64,000 nt of DNA from Isoetes taiwanensis (taxonomy: Eukaryota; Streptophyta; Lycopodiopsida; Isoetales; Isoetaceae). A model generated the notes under the pieces. The model made no database searches. It had not been told where the DNA came from and saw only the letters and a list, made by a program, of their open reading frames with translations. The stretch covers positions 2,809,434-2,873,433 of the forward strand of contig JAJEKV010000045.1 of NCBI GenBank assembly GCA_021234155.1. Direction: 5' to 3'. A program made the position numbers and the translations under genes. The stretch's first letter is position 1, and each line of letters begins with the position of its first letter. Positions 47,197-57,091 of the stretch are shown piece by piece.

Positions 47197-47693
47197 TTTA
47201 AAACCTGAGATAAAGAAAGGTAAAAAGTCAGTGCTTGTCAAGCAAGAGAAACGTGAGACATAAGTCATTAGCTGGGGTCTCTTACAAAGGTCAGTACTAT
47301 AACAACAACTGAACTCTCTATCATTTCAAATTACGAGTTCATAAAGTGCCCTCTGATTGCAGATATACAAAGGCACTGGGAGGCCACTAACTGAGGTTCT
47401 GGTTCTCTCAAAGTTGAGATGCTCTTATGTTTCCAAATTGAAGCGAGAGATGGATCAGATCATTGTCGTTTTGATTCAAAAGGGTGAAGTCTAAGAAAAA
47501 CGTTTGCAGTACATGTGTCGCGTACATAGAACAAAACCTTGTTATGACAATAAATATCAACTGCATTGTTTCTTTAGCCGATTTTCCTGAATCTAATTAA
47601 CTCAGTGGGAATAAACACTCAGTTGCAGATTAGGTCAATTATAAGGCTTATAGCTCACAACTGTAAAAAAACCAAGCTTCAAGACACATGATA

Positions 47694-48232
47694 CTACATG
47701 ATAACATATTGTACCTGACCATGCAGGCCTGCAGTATTCTGTGTTAAAACATCCTTGAGATGAGATCTTTCAAGTGTCTGCAAAAGATCCGGATCACTAT
47801 GCTCCTCAAATGGATCCAAGTTGAACTGGACAGTTCCTGCAGAATGAAACTGTCTAAACCGACCCCTTGCTGCAAGTAGAAAACATGCATTAGCAAAAGT
47901 ACTTACAATACCAGAGAAGAGAACTAATGATTGAGTGGTTATTTCAAGCCCTTTGCATAGGGCACTTAGACCAAATATTGCAATGTCACAGCCATCAATA
48001 AGTATTTGGCCTGCTTCAGAAGAAAACATAAAGCATTAAACATGCATGATTTCCTTGCACTGTTCCAACCAACAACACCAAGTTTCTCATTTGATTTTAG
48101 GCTTACTGGAAAACCATGAAGAACCAAGGGGAGTTCAGGTTTATAGCACATGAACCTCAATATTTTCTGAGGAGGACCTTTCATAAAGGGAGAAAAGATC
48201 TCAATAGAAAATGCAGTGTCTAAGCCAGACAC
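47694..48232 (-). pseudogene. ABCC transporter fragment (NBD2), copy 2
   Basis: Same as 27,385-27,923: PELPLVLHGF, a Walker A altered to GWNSARKSC, frameshift near 48,017, ILIDGCDIAIFGL, LFSG, retained ~76-nt intron, FNLDPFEEHSDPDL and LERSHLKDVL. Missing the ABC signature, Walker B and H-loop. The two copies are almost identical, so decay preceded the duplication. Confidence 0.85.
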
Positions 48233-48466
48233 ATATATAAATGAACATAAAATAATTTGAGCGGCATGAGCATAGACCTAGTAAAAAACAATGCATCAGG
48301 AGAACTAATATAATACCTAATATAATACCTGTTGGGTTATTCCTGCAAAACCCTGCCTCGCCGGTTGTACCAAAGACCCAAGACCTCATACTACAATCCT
48401 GACAGAGCTCAAGCTTCAAGATCCCATACCAAAACACAAGCCGGATTCCAGAATTTCAAAGCCCGA

Positions 48467-49460
48467 GAAGAGGCCATAACCAGAATGTCATAGCCAGAAT
48501 GCATTGCTGAACTCCAAAGCTTTGCCATGATGGAGTATCCATAATACCATGGGACTTGCCCTGTGAAAAAACGTGCTTAATAATTATGAATCTTCAAGCA
48601 AATGGAATGCTTCAAGTGGAATACCGTAGTATTCATGGTGGCAAAAGTTGGGAAGACCTACAGGAGCTTTTGCTTCATCTCTGATAGACGCAAAGAAGCC
48701 TGAAATATCAAAGAAAGTGATAGCCATGCTAAGATTTTTCAATAAGGCCCGTTAATCAGAGCTTAGAGAATCAGAAGAAAATGGAGGAGTAAACCACCTG
48801 AATGGCCTCCAGTCTGTTCCTGAGTTCAGCCTATACTTGAGTACAACGACTTTACGATGCTCCAAAGATGCTTGATCATCGAAAACATAGAGGTTAAAGA
48901 CCATTTCGAAATAATTTATTGTCCATATCGATTCAACATACAGCAATATATCACTGCAGGAAAGATTGCAACAACCGAGGATTAATGATAGTTCGAAGTA
49001 CAAATTACGGGCATGCCACAGACTTTTTGTTGCTCTACAGTGCACCAGGTGCCATAGCTGCAATTGAGCTCCGTGAGAAAATCCGACCATTTTTGAAACA
49101 CGGCATAGAAAAGACGCACAAACAAAATAAAAAAATCATACATAAAAAACAGGGCGGCAACCAAATTCTGTGGTGCCAGTCTAGCATTTCCGCCGCTCGG
49201 CTCTGGCGCCTGAGAGCCGGAATGGTGCATTGACATTTATCATACCTGCAAATAGAAAGTCTGAGATTCTTAACATGCTCTGCCATAGCTTTTCTGTAAG
49301 AAGATTAACAACGCTTACCATATTTTTACTTTCAAAGAAGAAGCCTGGGCGAATCCGATCATATGGTAGCAAGGACCATTTGTGCAAATTAGAGCTACTT
49401 CTAAAGTAATCATGGAATGCAAAGGAAAATACCTGCCACAAGCTCCGAGCCATCGTAACG
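48467..49460 (-). other. Exon-like pieces of an unrecognised captured gene
   Basis: Minus-strand reading gives exon-like stretches. One opens at ATG 49,453 (MARSLWQ, then a possible 'cag|gtattt' donor). Another lies at 48,752-49,090, with VVVLKYRLNSGTDWRPFRWF. A third is at about 48,585-48,700, after an acceptor-like 'gatatttcag', with FFASIRDEAKAPVGLPNF and HHEYYGIPLEAF. A fourth is at about 48,470-48,560, after 'tttcacag', with GKSHGIMDTPSWQSFGV. Composition is protein-like but I do not recognise the family. Confidence 0.35.
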
Positions 49461-50110
49461 CAGAGAGAACAGAGTCAGCCTATTTCCATACCCTTATTTA
49501 GAAGCGCCATCGGGGGCGCCATCGCCCGCGGGGCCAGGCAAAGTCCGGAAAGAGATAGGCGGATTCAGTAGCCTAGCTCTATAAGACAGAAAAGAAACCA
49601 ATTGCATTGCAATAAGGATGCCTTCGGATGTGTATGCACGCGGCGCCGTAATGAGAATGCAAAAGAGCGCCTTAGAATCAGTATAGTAAATGACCCCAAC
49701 AGATCGATTGGGTCACGGAATTTTCGAGCAACAATGCCACAATTTCTGTGCACGACTTGGATAAATCACAAATTCTAATGGTATAGATCAAAGGCATCAA
49801 ATTAGGGCCTGCTTGACGGTCATTAATTTTTCTTGCCGCCTCAGCATTTATTGCATTTAATATTCGGGGCTAAATCTTGACCATTAATCCAGCACTTTCG
49901 ACGGTCTAGATTAAAAGCCCCAAAGGAAAGGGCTTTTGATCAAAACCATCGATCTCAAACATGGGGCCCGGTGGAGGCGGCGACACCTCAATGTCTTATA
50001 TATAAGGGGTGCTTGGGTGGATTGAGGTGGCTTCGTCGGGACCGTTGGATCTCACAATCTAAACCGTCCAGACGGCGACACCTCGGCGTCTAGATTCAAA
50101 TAATTGTATA
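49461..50110 (-). repeat. Upstream end of the ABCC-carrying element
   Basis: Inverted relative to 1,336-1,640 and resembling it ('cacctcaat-cacccaagcacccc', 'ggggcttttaatct'). It contains GC-rich words ('gcgccatcgggggcgccatcg' at 49,504) next to the candidate start codon at 49,453. Between 50,108 and 50,140 lies 'tatatataatagatatacaagtttttgtacta', another TACAA/TTGTA end. Confidence 0.5.
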
Positions 50111-50114
50111 TATA

Positions 50115-51370
50115 TAATAGATATACAAGTTTTTGTACTATCAATGGGATAAAATAAAATGGGATGAAGCGAAAATGTATAGATAGTTTGCAGATCGATC
50201 CGACGGATGCGATTCTCGAGCCGACGAGCATGCAAGAGTTGCATCGTTGCCTTTTGCATGCATTGCATGCATTTGGACCTCTCATCAGGTTAGGGGATCG
50301 CTATTTCTTCTGCATCGCCTTGGCTTCTCATCGGCTTTTTCTCTTAGCCAGTGATGTTTTGAGGTTATGTTCTATGCTCTCATGCGGAGGAGGGGCTTCC
50401 TCTTGCATGGGTTGACCTTCGTGGCATTTCCTATCATTCTTGTTTCTCTTCGACTGACCTTTCTGGCGTATCCCTTCACGGCGTTTCTTATCGTTTCGGT
50501 TCTCTTCTACCTTGGCTGCGTTGACCTTTCTGGCGCATCCCTTCTGGCGTTTCCTATCTTTCTCGTATCTCTTCCTATCCTTTCGTCTCGCTTCTACCTC
50601 GGCATTCCTCCACTATGGGGCAATTCTTGAGCCTTCATCTCGGATCGGCGGAAGTTCTCTTCTTCGGCGTTGTTGTGTCATGCGAGTCGCATTTCGAGAA
50701 TGCGAGATCGATCCGCCGGATCGCGATTCTCGAAGCCAGACGAGCATGCAAGAGTTACATCGTTACTGCATGCATTGCATGCATTCGGGCCTCTCATCCG
50801 GTTAGGGGATCGCTATTTCTTCTGCATTAAGCCTTGACTTCTCATCGGTAGCTTTCTCTTAGCCCAATGATGTTTGAGGTTATGTTCTATGCTCTCCCTC
50901 CCTCCCTCCCTTAAGTATTTTGTTTTATATATGTTGTTAGCGTGGCACGCGCTTTAATCAACCCCTCGCTTTTTCGAGGTTTTGTTCTTCTCTATTGTGT
51001 TTTGTGGTCTTATGCGGTCTGTGCGCGTTACCGCGGCGTTTGGTTTCTTTTTTTTTGGGCGTGGGTTTTTGGGAAGTTTAGCAGCGGCGTTGTCTAAGCC
51101 CAACGCCTAGGGCTTATCGCTAGGGTTTTTCCTCGAAAACCGAAGGGCTGGGTTTTTAATCCGGCGATAAGCCCTAGGCGTGTACACTAGCTCTTAAACA
51201 TCTATGATATATTTTTGTATTTTGGGGTCCGTGTGTTATATTTGGATATTCCTCAGTATTTTTGTTTTTGGGTAGCTTGCGATATGCAGCTACCCACTCT
51301 CTACCATTGTAATTACACTGCTGGGATGAATAGAAAAGCCCCATCCATCGGGCGTTGTTGTGTCATGCGA
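50115..51370 (+). repeat. Tandem-repeat region with LTR-like features
   Basis: A ~190-bp segment (50,193-50,385) recurs at 50,705-50,898: 'gatcgatccg-cgga', 'gcatgcattgcatgcatt', 'ggttaggggatcgctatttcttctgca'. 'gacctttctggcg-atccctt' repeats at 50,455 and 50,525. 'cgttgttgtgtcatgcgagtcgca' occurs at 50,667 and again at 51,351, where it abuts the coding element. A (CCCT)n run lies near 50,895. It could be an LTR or pseudo-LTR cluster belonging to the minus-strand element. The open frames are C/T-rich shadows. Confidence 0.5.
51104..51180. repeat. 17-bp perfect inverted repeat
   Basis: CGCCTAGGGCTTATCGC (51,104-51,120) with GCGATAAGCCCTAGGCG (51,164-51,180), spaced by 43 bp that include 'gaaaaccgaagggctgggttttt'. 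It would form a strong stem in RNA or a cruciform in DNA. Function unknown; it may mark the end of the 50-51 kb repeat. Confidence 0.75.
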
Positions 51371-51389
51371 GTCGCAGCTCGAGAATGAA

Positions 51390-51857
51390 TCATACATGCA
51401 CCTTTCTTCTTTCATTAATATCCATCTTTCTGTGCGAAATATGATTCATACCCATCAGAAATAGATTTCTCAGATTTTTATTACGTATAATGGTACAATC
51501 AGTGGTCAAAACGTGCTTGTACTTTGGGTCAATATAATCTACCAGAGCTCTGCTGGAGCATGGACAGTTAGGTTCATGTTTATCAACAAAGGTGTTGAAG
51601 GGTTTATAGACAATGCTAGACAATTTATCCAAGTATTTCCATCCGAAAATAGTGGTGTTGAGAGCCTCAATCCCTTCTTCACCAAAATGTTCCTGGATAA
51701 TTGGAGACAGGAGATCTTTTATTCTGATGGAATCCATCAATCTGGAGAAATATGTAAGATGCACATGATGTGCTTTGTTTTTTTCTTTTGGCACAGCACA
51801 GATAGAAATCCTGCCGTTAGTATCAACTTCAAGTTTTCTGGTCGTGTTATCCTCCAT
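51390..51857 (-). CDS. Mobile-element-like protein, exon with CPC and HVLTTD motifs
   Basis: About 156 codons. The exon probably begins at 51,866 after 'aactgttcag' and ends near 51,400 at 'aaag|gtgcat'. Notable segments: RIKDLLSPIIQEHFGEEGIE, a CPC pair (NCPCSSRALV), then HVLTTDCTIIRNKNLRNLF. The last part (His, Thr-x-Asp, Ile-Ile-x-Asn, Leu-Arg-x-Leu) reminds me of a stretch found ahead of the reverse transcriptase in some retroelements such as Penelope-like elements, but this is a memory-based impression. No polymerase or nuclease motif follows; the gene is cut at about 51,370 by unrelated repeat sequence. Confidence 0.5.
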   Translation of the reverse strand: MEDNTTRKLEVDTNGRISICAVPKEKNKAHHVHLTYFSRLMDSIRIKDLLSPIIQEHFGEEGIEALNTTIFGWKYLDKLSSIVYKPFNTFVDKHEPNCPCSSRALVDYIDPKYKHVLTTDCTIIRNKNLRNLFLMGMNHISHRKMDINERRKVHV

Positions 51858-52317
51858 TTCCTGAACAGTTTGGCATTATGAATAAAGGGATAATACACTC
51901 AATCTTTACTAAAATCGAATTTAAAAGAGTAAAGGCTCAGTGGAGGACATATGCATGGACTATGGATAGAGAATTGTTACAGTGTGAAGGATTGTGTCGA
52001 GAGACACGTGTGTAGTCATAATCGTTCGTGTGATAAATCTTATTCCTGAATTCAGAATCCATACGCGATCGTCTTAGGTAAAAGAGCACATGGTCTTATA
52101 TTCTATGATCTGGTTGCAGGATCAGATACACTTCATTGCCAAATATCCGTTCAGATGTGAATAAAAAAGCTTTTCATAAGCTGGTATAACAAATCCAAAT
52201 ACAGCAAAGTGACAAGCATTAAATTTAGATGCGCTAACTTTAGATATTTAGACAGTCTAAATAAAGAACATCAGTTATAATATCATGATACTTTTTGAAA
52301 AAAGTGACTAACCTCAT

Positions 52318-52946
52318 TCACGTATCTGTCAGATCTATTGTCTTTGGATCTGCTATGAAATCCCTAGGAGTGTTGTTCTTGGTAACAGATGCTTCCTCAA
52401 GTCCACTTTGCACTCTGATAACATCAAAGGTAGAACCCGAGGTATTCAGAGACGTCCCGGCAGTCCCAGAACTGGAGACTTCAATTGTTTCCCTTGTAGT
52501 CTTGGCATATACTCTAGGTGGAAAGTAGCTGCCACTTTTGTTGGAAGATGGAGTGCCAGCATAACCGGCACGCTTTAATCGAAGTTACCCTTTTCCCTTC
52601 CTTTGTTATACTGGTTTTTCTTAGGGCCAGGATTCGTCTTAATCTTGTATTCAGTGGGACGAAGCATCATATCCGCAATCAGTACTAGGTGGTCATTGCC
52701 AAACCTGATATTAGGGTCACATTTAGAATCCTTGCCAAATTCTATAGCCATATTAGCCATGAGGTGTCTAAACCTCATATACGCAATCTGGGCTATGACA
52801 GCTTTCTTCAAGTTATTGGTCAATAGATTAACCAGAGCAATAAAGGCATTGGTACACCCTTTGTATACTCTTTCCGGGAAAACTTTGTCAAGGTTGTTCA
52901 ACAAAAAACGGTCGCTGGTCAAACCGGGGTAATGTTGTCTCCACAC
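52318..52946 (-). CDS. Mobile-element-like protein, central exon
   Basis: Open from MWRQHYPGLTSDRFLLNNLD through KGCTNAFIALVNLL and FRHLMANMAIEFGKD to 52,575. A single-base shift near 52,585, at a GGGAAAAGGG run, restores an open frame on to 52,318 that is Ser/Thr-rich (GTPSSNKSGSYFPPRVYAKT). I infer one exon of about 210 codons with a sequencing or real indel. It ends 'acgtgaatgag|gttagt', a donor-like site, and the next exon starts near 51,866. No known domain. Confidence 0.5.
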
Positions 52947-53064
52947 CCATCACTCATAGGTGGCATGTCGCATGCACATTTGATGTATGGAGCAAAGGAC
53001 CTCGATTTTTCTCAATATGTAATCTTCCTTCAAATTGACACCCATAGCCATGTGATTTTTAAGT

Positions 53065-53295
53065 TTACAATACAAGCCATTGGGGCATGTGCAACTTTGT
53101 CAAACATTTGAGTGATAAAGGGAGCGAGATTTTCTCTTTCTCCATATTGTATTCACCTTTATCTATTGTTTTATATTCTTTTTCCATCAATGTATCACTG
53201 ATGTCAGCCAAGATTTCCAAAGCACGATTCAGAAATGGGTGCACATGTACCCATGGTACCGGTTTTCCAGAGAATCTGATCATATTCTTCACCAA
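53065..53295 (-). CDS. Mobile-element-like protein, exon
   Basis: 77 codons including GKPVPWVHVHPFLNRALEIL and ADISDTLMEKEYKTIDKGEY. Upstream, in an adjacent frame, an acidic stretch (VDIDDEDGLDF) links it to the exon at 53,367-53,864. Stops between them may be real or caused by small indels. No recognised domain. Confidence 0.45.
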   Translation of the reverse strand: MVKNMIRFSGKPVPWVHVHPFLNRALEILADISDTLMEKEYKTIDKGEYNMEKEKISLPLSLKCLTKLHMPQWLVL

Positions 53296-53366
53296 GTGCT
53301 TCCACTACGTGTGATGGAATCATAGGAAAAGAGTAGTATTGTTAAAGTCTAGTCCGTCCTCATCAT

Positions 53367-53990
53367 CTATATCCACTTTGCTTCCATTTCTTCCTCAAAG
53401 AATGGTGTTATCGTGTAATAAACAACCTCAACTTGATCAGAAGAGGTTATAGTACAATCATTGTTATCAGAGTTGTTATTTTCCAGTCCGAGGGTAATAG
53501 AGCTGAAGAGACTGTTTCCCATGACCAAATTACTAGATTTTTCCATCACCCTCTCTTTAACAGGTGGTTTTTTAACGGCTTGCTTGACATTCTTTTTTCT
53601 TGCAGAATTCACAACATAAGCTTGTCTTAAACGGCTTTCAGTAGCCTCAAAAATCTGCTGCAGTTCTGTTTCAGCATTGGTACGTGCGCATAATAGAAGA
53701 CCAATATTTCTATATGTGTCATCAATCAACTTGATGTAATCACATGGCTTACTTTTCATTTTGAGTGCTAAAACTCCAAGCCACTCACTGAACCCCAAGT
53801 ATGCGACAGCAGACAATCTGTAGTCTGTCAAATTCATTTCAAGTTCGATAATTCTCTTGTGCATGCCTTCGTTATTGAGGCAAACAAAGCATGGTACGAA
53901 ACCGCCTTGTTGGGAATCGGCAATTCGGTCGCGGGATAGCCAAGTTTTTCGAAGTTACGGAACCCATAAAATTTCTGTTTCATAGTGCTC
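53367..53990 (-). CDS. Mobile-element-like protein, exon
   Basis: From 53,864 down the frame includes YLGFSEWLGVLALKMKSK, CARTNAETELQQIFEATESR and a basic KKNVKQAVKKPPVKER segment, then an acidic, Asn/Asp-rich tail. Upstream in another frame, from ATG 53,982, there is FYGFRNFEKLGYPATELPIP; a frame change near 53,875 would join the two. An acceptor-like 'tttgttgcag' lies at 54,005-54,014. Helical, charged and without a family I can name. Confidence 0.5.
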
Positions 53991-54024
53991 CCTGTGTCCC
54001 AATAGGCTGCAACAAATGCATGAT

Positions 54025-55490
54025 ACTAAAGTGTATTAGATGCAAAAGTAGAATGAATCTCCATATGTATAAGTCTATTAAAATCTCAGCTTAGAAAAGT
54101 TAAAATTAGTCATGTAAAATAGCGATTATTAACGAAATGTATTAGAAAGTAAGCAAATAAGAGTGTTGAATGTGTGAGTTTTATGAGATCATAGCGGGAC
54201 ATCGAGAGTACATAAGCGGACATCGAGAGTAGACATGGAGAGAGTAGACATGAGAGTAGACATCGAGAATGCGGTTATCAAGTCCTAGAACTTGTTAACG
54301 GAAGTTTCAAAGATATATACTCTATCTTAATACTAGGGTCTTATCTAGCATAAGAACTTACTACTACTAACTTGGTCTCTTGACCCGAAGCTAGAGAGAG
54401 TAAAGATCTGGCACTACCCGGGCCCATGTTCTCTTGAGTCGGATGTGGATGATAAGTAGAGAAGTTTGGTTTACACATATGAGGTATGCGTGGGGAAAAA
54501 CATTTTCTGTGGGAGCATCTGAGAAAAGTACATGTCCACACTTGGGATATAAAAGCTGTCCAAGTGTATAAAGGGAGAATGAATGATAAGCTGAACCATC
54601 TATTTCTTTTGTTGGATCTTCAGGTCCTTTAGCTTGTAGATGATTTCTCTTGTAATTGAGAAAATCTCACATGTATTTGTGATGCTACAAGTTGCATGTA
54701 ACAGAAACATGTGTGTCTCACAGACTCTTTGTTATAAGAGCATGGCTTTGATGAAGAATGTACATTCTTACCTTTTAGCCCGCATATTTGGGAGCCCGTA
54801 AGAGACAAGATAATTCTCCTTAAACTCCAAGCTAGATGTTTGAGATATTGGTATTCTCTTGGATATAAGCGAGGGAGACACAAAAACTTAAGTCAGATAA
54901 AAAACGTAATTTATTTGTGCATTACCCCATTATAGTCTAGTCAGATCTTTCAGATATACTCTAATCTTAACATAAATATGAGTCAATGGTTAAGATTCAG
55001 ATAAATTTTAGGGATATGACAATATTAGTATTATGAAGATACAAGTATTATGAGATTTGTAATTTCTTTTTCTTGGAGTATTCCATTATGTAATCCTGCA
55101 TTTAAGGTCCACTACTCATATTTAAAAACGAGGACCATCTTTGCTTGGACTGTTTTTGAAGCATGAATATAAGCTGGTTCATAATCCTTTATTATATTAT
55201 ATGGTGCCTCAAAAACAAAGGTCGATATGTTCCATTCCTAAAGATCAGATTGAAGCATCTATAATATGCTTTAAATCTCAGCAAAAAATGGAATGTATAT
55301 CATGGCTATCCCAAAGCAGCAACACAAACAGAGATAAAAAAGTAGGAAAACATATAGTTCCATATTGGTGACAAACAGAAATAAATAGTCTTCACTCCAT
55401 AAGATCATCAGCGATCCCCATTTGAAGCGTTCGTCCAGGTGGTCCATAGTAAATAGATCCATCACATAAACATGAAACATAAAGGGAGGG
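54025..55490 (-). other. Long intron or spacer of the 51-56 kb gene
   Basis: Contains the module 1 block (about 54,290-54,430) shared with A units and a direct repeat of 'cgagagtagacat/cataag' words at 54,200-54,265. Short frames (54,341-54,541; 54,629-54,883; 55,141-55,371; 55,271-55,480) have no recognised domain. I treat it as intronic because exon-like frames lie on both sides in the same strand. Confidence 0.45.
54367..54394 (-). ncRNA. Module 1 hairpin, coding-element copy
   Basis: On the minus strand CTAGCTT-cg-GGTC-AAGA-GACC-AAGTTAG. Compared with the A units the closing pair changes from U-G to C-G and the loop from AAGT to AAGA while pairing is kept. Flanking conserved words are 'gggtagtgccag' and 'gaccctag'. 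Confidence 0.55.
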
Positions 55491-55600
55491 TCTCCACGTT
55501 ACCTGCAACCAACCAGACATACATTAGCAAATCTATGGTAATGATGAGAGGGTCGTCAGGTAAGCTTGGGAGATGAGCCTCAGTTTTTATCCTGCTCCTT
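55491..55600 (-). ncRNA. Splice-site stem module (module 2), coding-element copy
   Basis: Outer stem TCTCC (55,491-55,495) with GGAGA (55,569-55,573); inner stem TTACCTG (55,499-55,505) with CAGGTAA (55,557-55,563). On the minus strand GCTAAT lies about 21 nt before GGTTGCAG|GTAAC. The module lies between the AT-hook exon at 55.8-56.1 kb and the later exons, in the same strand, so here it can act as a genuine 3' splice site (or a combined 3'/5' site) of the element's own gene. Confidence 0.65.
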
Positions 55601-55818
55601 TTATTGCATGAAAGGATGTATAAATTGAAATGAAACAGTAGGTCTATATGCATGCAAATATTCGCATTTTATGTCTACAACATATGAAAAGTAGAGTTAA
55701 ACTGAAGTGTAAACTAAAGTAGAAACTTTCTGGCTGTTACAACACCAGTAGACTGCAAAGTTTCAGAAATATAGCACTGGCATTTGTGTAGTTGTAGAGA
55801 GATATCGTCCAGTTCATT

Positions 55819-56148
55819 TTAAGAAGGAAAATTAGTATAAATGATGAAAAAACCTCTTGTGTGGCTTGCAGCATGTCCGAATCCTCCATTTAGTTTGATG
55901 GGGCTCTTTGGATTGTTGTAAACAGGATTGTTCCTTGGATCATCTGCATCTGCCATGGCCTTGGCATTTGCAGCTCTAGCTAAGCATCTCTTAATAATCT
56001 CGGCAGCATTGGCATTCTTGCTCTGTGTAGCACTGTTTCGGGGGATGCCAAGATCCTTTCTGGGCGCCTTATTCCTTGCCCCAGGCGGTCTACCAGCTTT
56101 ACGTTTCATTCCGCTCATGGTTGTGATAGTCGGAATAAAGATGTGCAA
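55819..56148 (-). CDS. First exon with AT-hook-like motif
   Basis: 109-codon frame; the ATG at 56,115 (MSGMKRKAGRPPGARNK) is the more likely start than 56,148. KRKAGRPPGARNK is a good AT-hook (GRP core with basic flanks), a minor-groove binder of AT-rich DNA. A basic, Ala/Asn-rich stretch (NAAEIIKRCLARAANAKAM) and an Asn/Pro-rich tail follow. The exon probably ends near 55,850 ('cacaagag|gttttt'). It opens the minus-strand gene at 51-56 kb. An AT-rich DNA binder would suit an element family found next to TA and A tracts, but that is inference. Confidence 0.6.
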   Translation of the reverse strand: MHIFIPTITTMSGMKRKAGRPPGARNKAPRKDLGIPRNSATQSKNANAAEIIKRCLARAANAKAMADADDPRNNPVYNNPKSPIKLNGGFGHAASHTRGFFIIYTNFPS

Positions 56149-56149
56149 A

Positions 56150-57060
56150 TGAAGGAATGGGATATGAGCGAGAATGGGATCGAAAAAAGACCTACCTTAA
56201 ATCGGCATCCTTGAATGTTGTGATCCCTTGGATTTAGTCATAAATGTAAATATTTGCATGTCGAAAATACCTTTGAGGCGTCGGCAAGCATTCAATTCTA
56301 GTCTCCGATTAATAACCATCCGTTTTTCTTACACAATGCTTTGAAGCTTTTGGCGACGGTATACCCTAAGACCCTAAGACCATTGAATATGAAATATGGA
56401 TATAATTCCAATAATAAAACCTTTTAGAAGTTAAAAATGTGTGAAATGCCCCCATGTAAAATATGAAACCACGAATTTATCCATATCTATGGTATCAATT
56501 TTGGCAGCACCCTGTATTGTTAGCAAGATAGAAATCCTAAGTCCTTACACTTGACACATCAAGCAAATGGTGTATGTTGGAACCACAAAACCTTTAAATG
56601 AGAATAACAAAGAATAAACCAGAATCAACTAGAATAAACCAGGCCAGATTCATGGTGTATTTGCTTTTGTTTTTCCTAAGGTCTGTCCATAAATCAGTGT
56701 GATCAGGATCGTCTAAGGTTTGATTCCGTAGATCCACCTCTTTGGTCCTAGAAATGGAAATGAATCTTTCTATGTTTCATTAAACTAATGTTAATGGTGT
56801 ATTATAGACCATTAAAACAAATGTTTAACCTATGAGATATACGAAACTCAGAAGGAGTTATAGTTATCAGATGGCATTCTATATCACGATCGTGACCTCA
56901 AATGTAGTTCCACTAATATAGAAAGATGCCTACTCATGTAGTCATAGACAAATTGTTTTACTAAGTCAAACGGTGAACTGGTGTCAGCCCCTAACAGTGC
57001 AGTAACTATCTTCATGTTTAAAGTCATTAAAGTCAGCCAGTTCCAGTCCAATATATATTT
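56150..57060. other. Upstream region of the 51-56 kb gene, no gene seen
   Basis: AT-rich, no open frame of note. It would hold the promoter of the minus-strand gene; I see no convincing TATA box at a fixed distance. Confidence 0.35.
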
Positions 57061-57091
57061 ATATATTTATATGTATGTATATATATATATC

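Noticed and set aside
50275-50300. CTGATGA on the minus strand (50,281-50,287), the hammerhead ribozyme core word, near LTR-like repeats where Penelope-type elements can carry hammerheads
   Set aside because: No GAAA core or closing stems at the required spacing, and the second copy reads CGGATGA. The word alone is too short to support a ribozyme.
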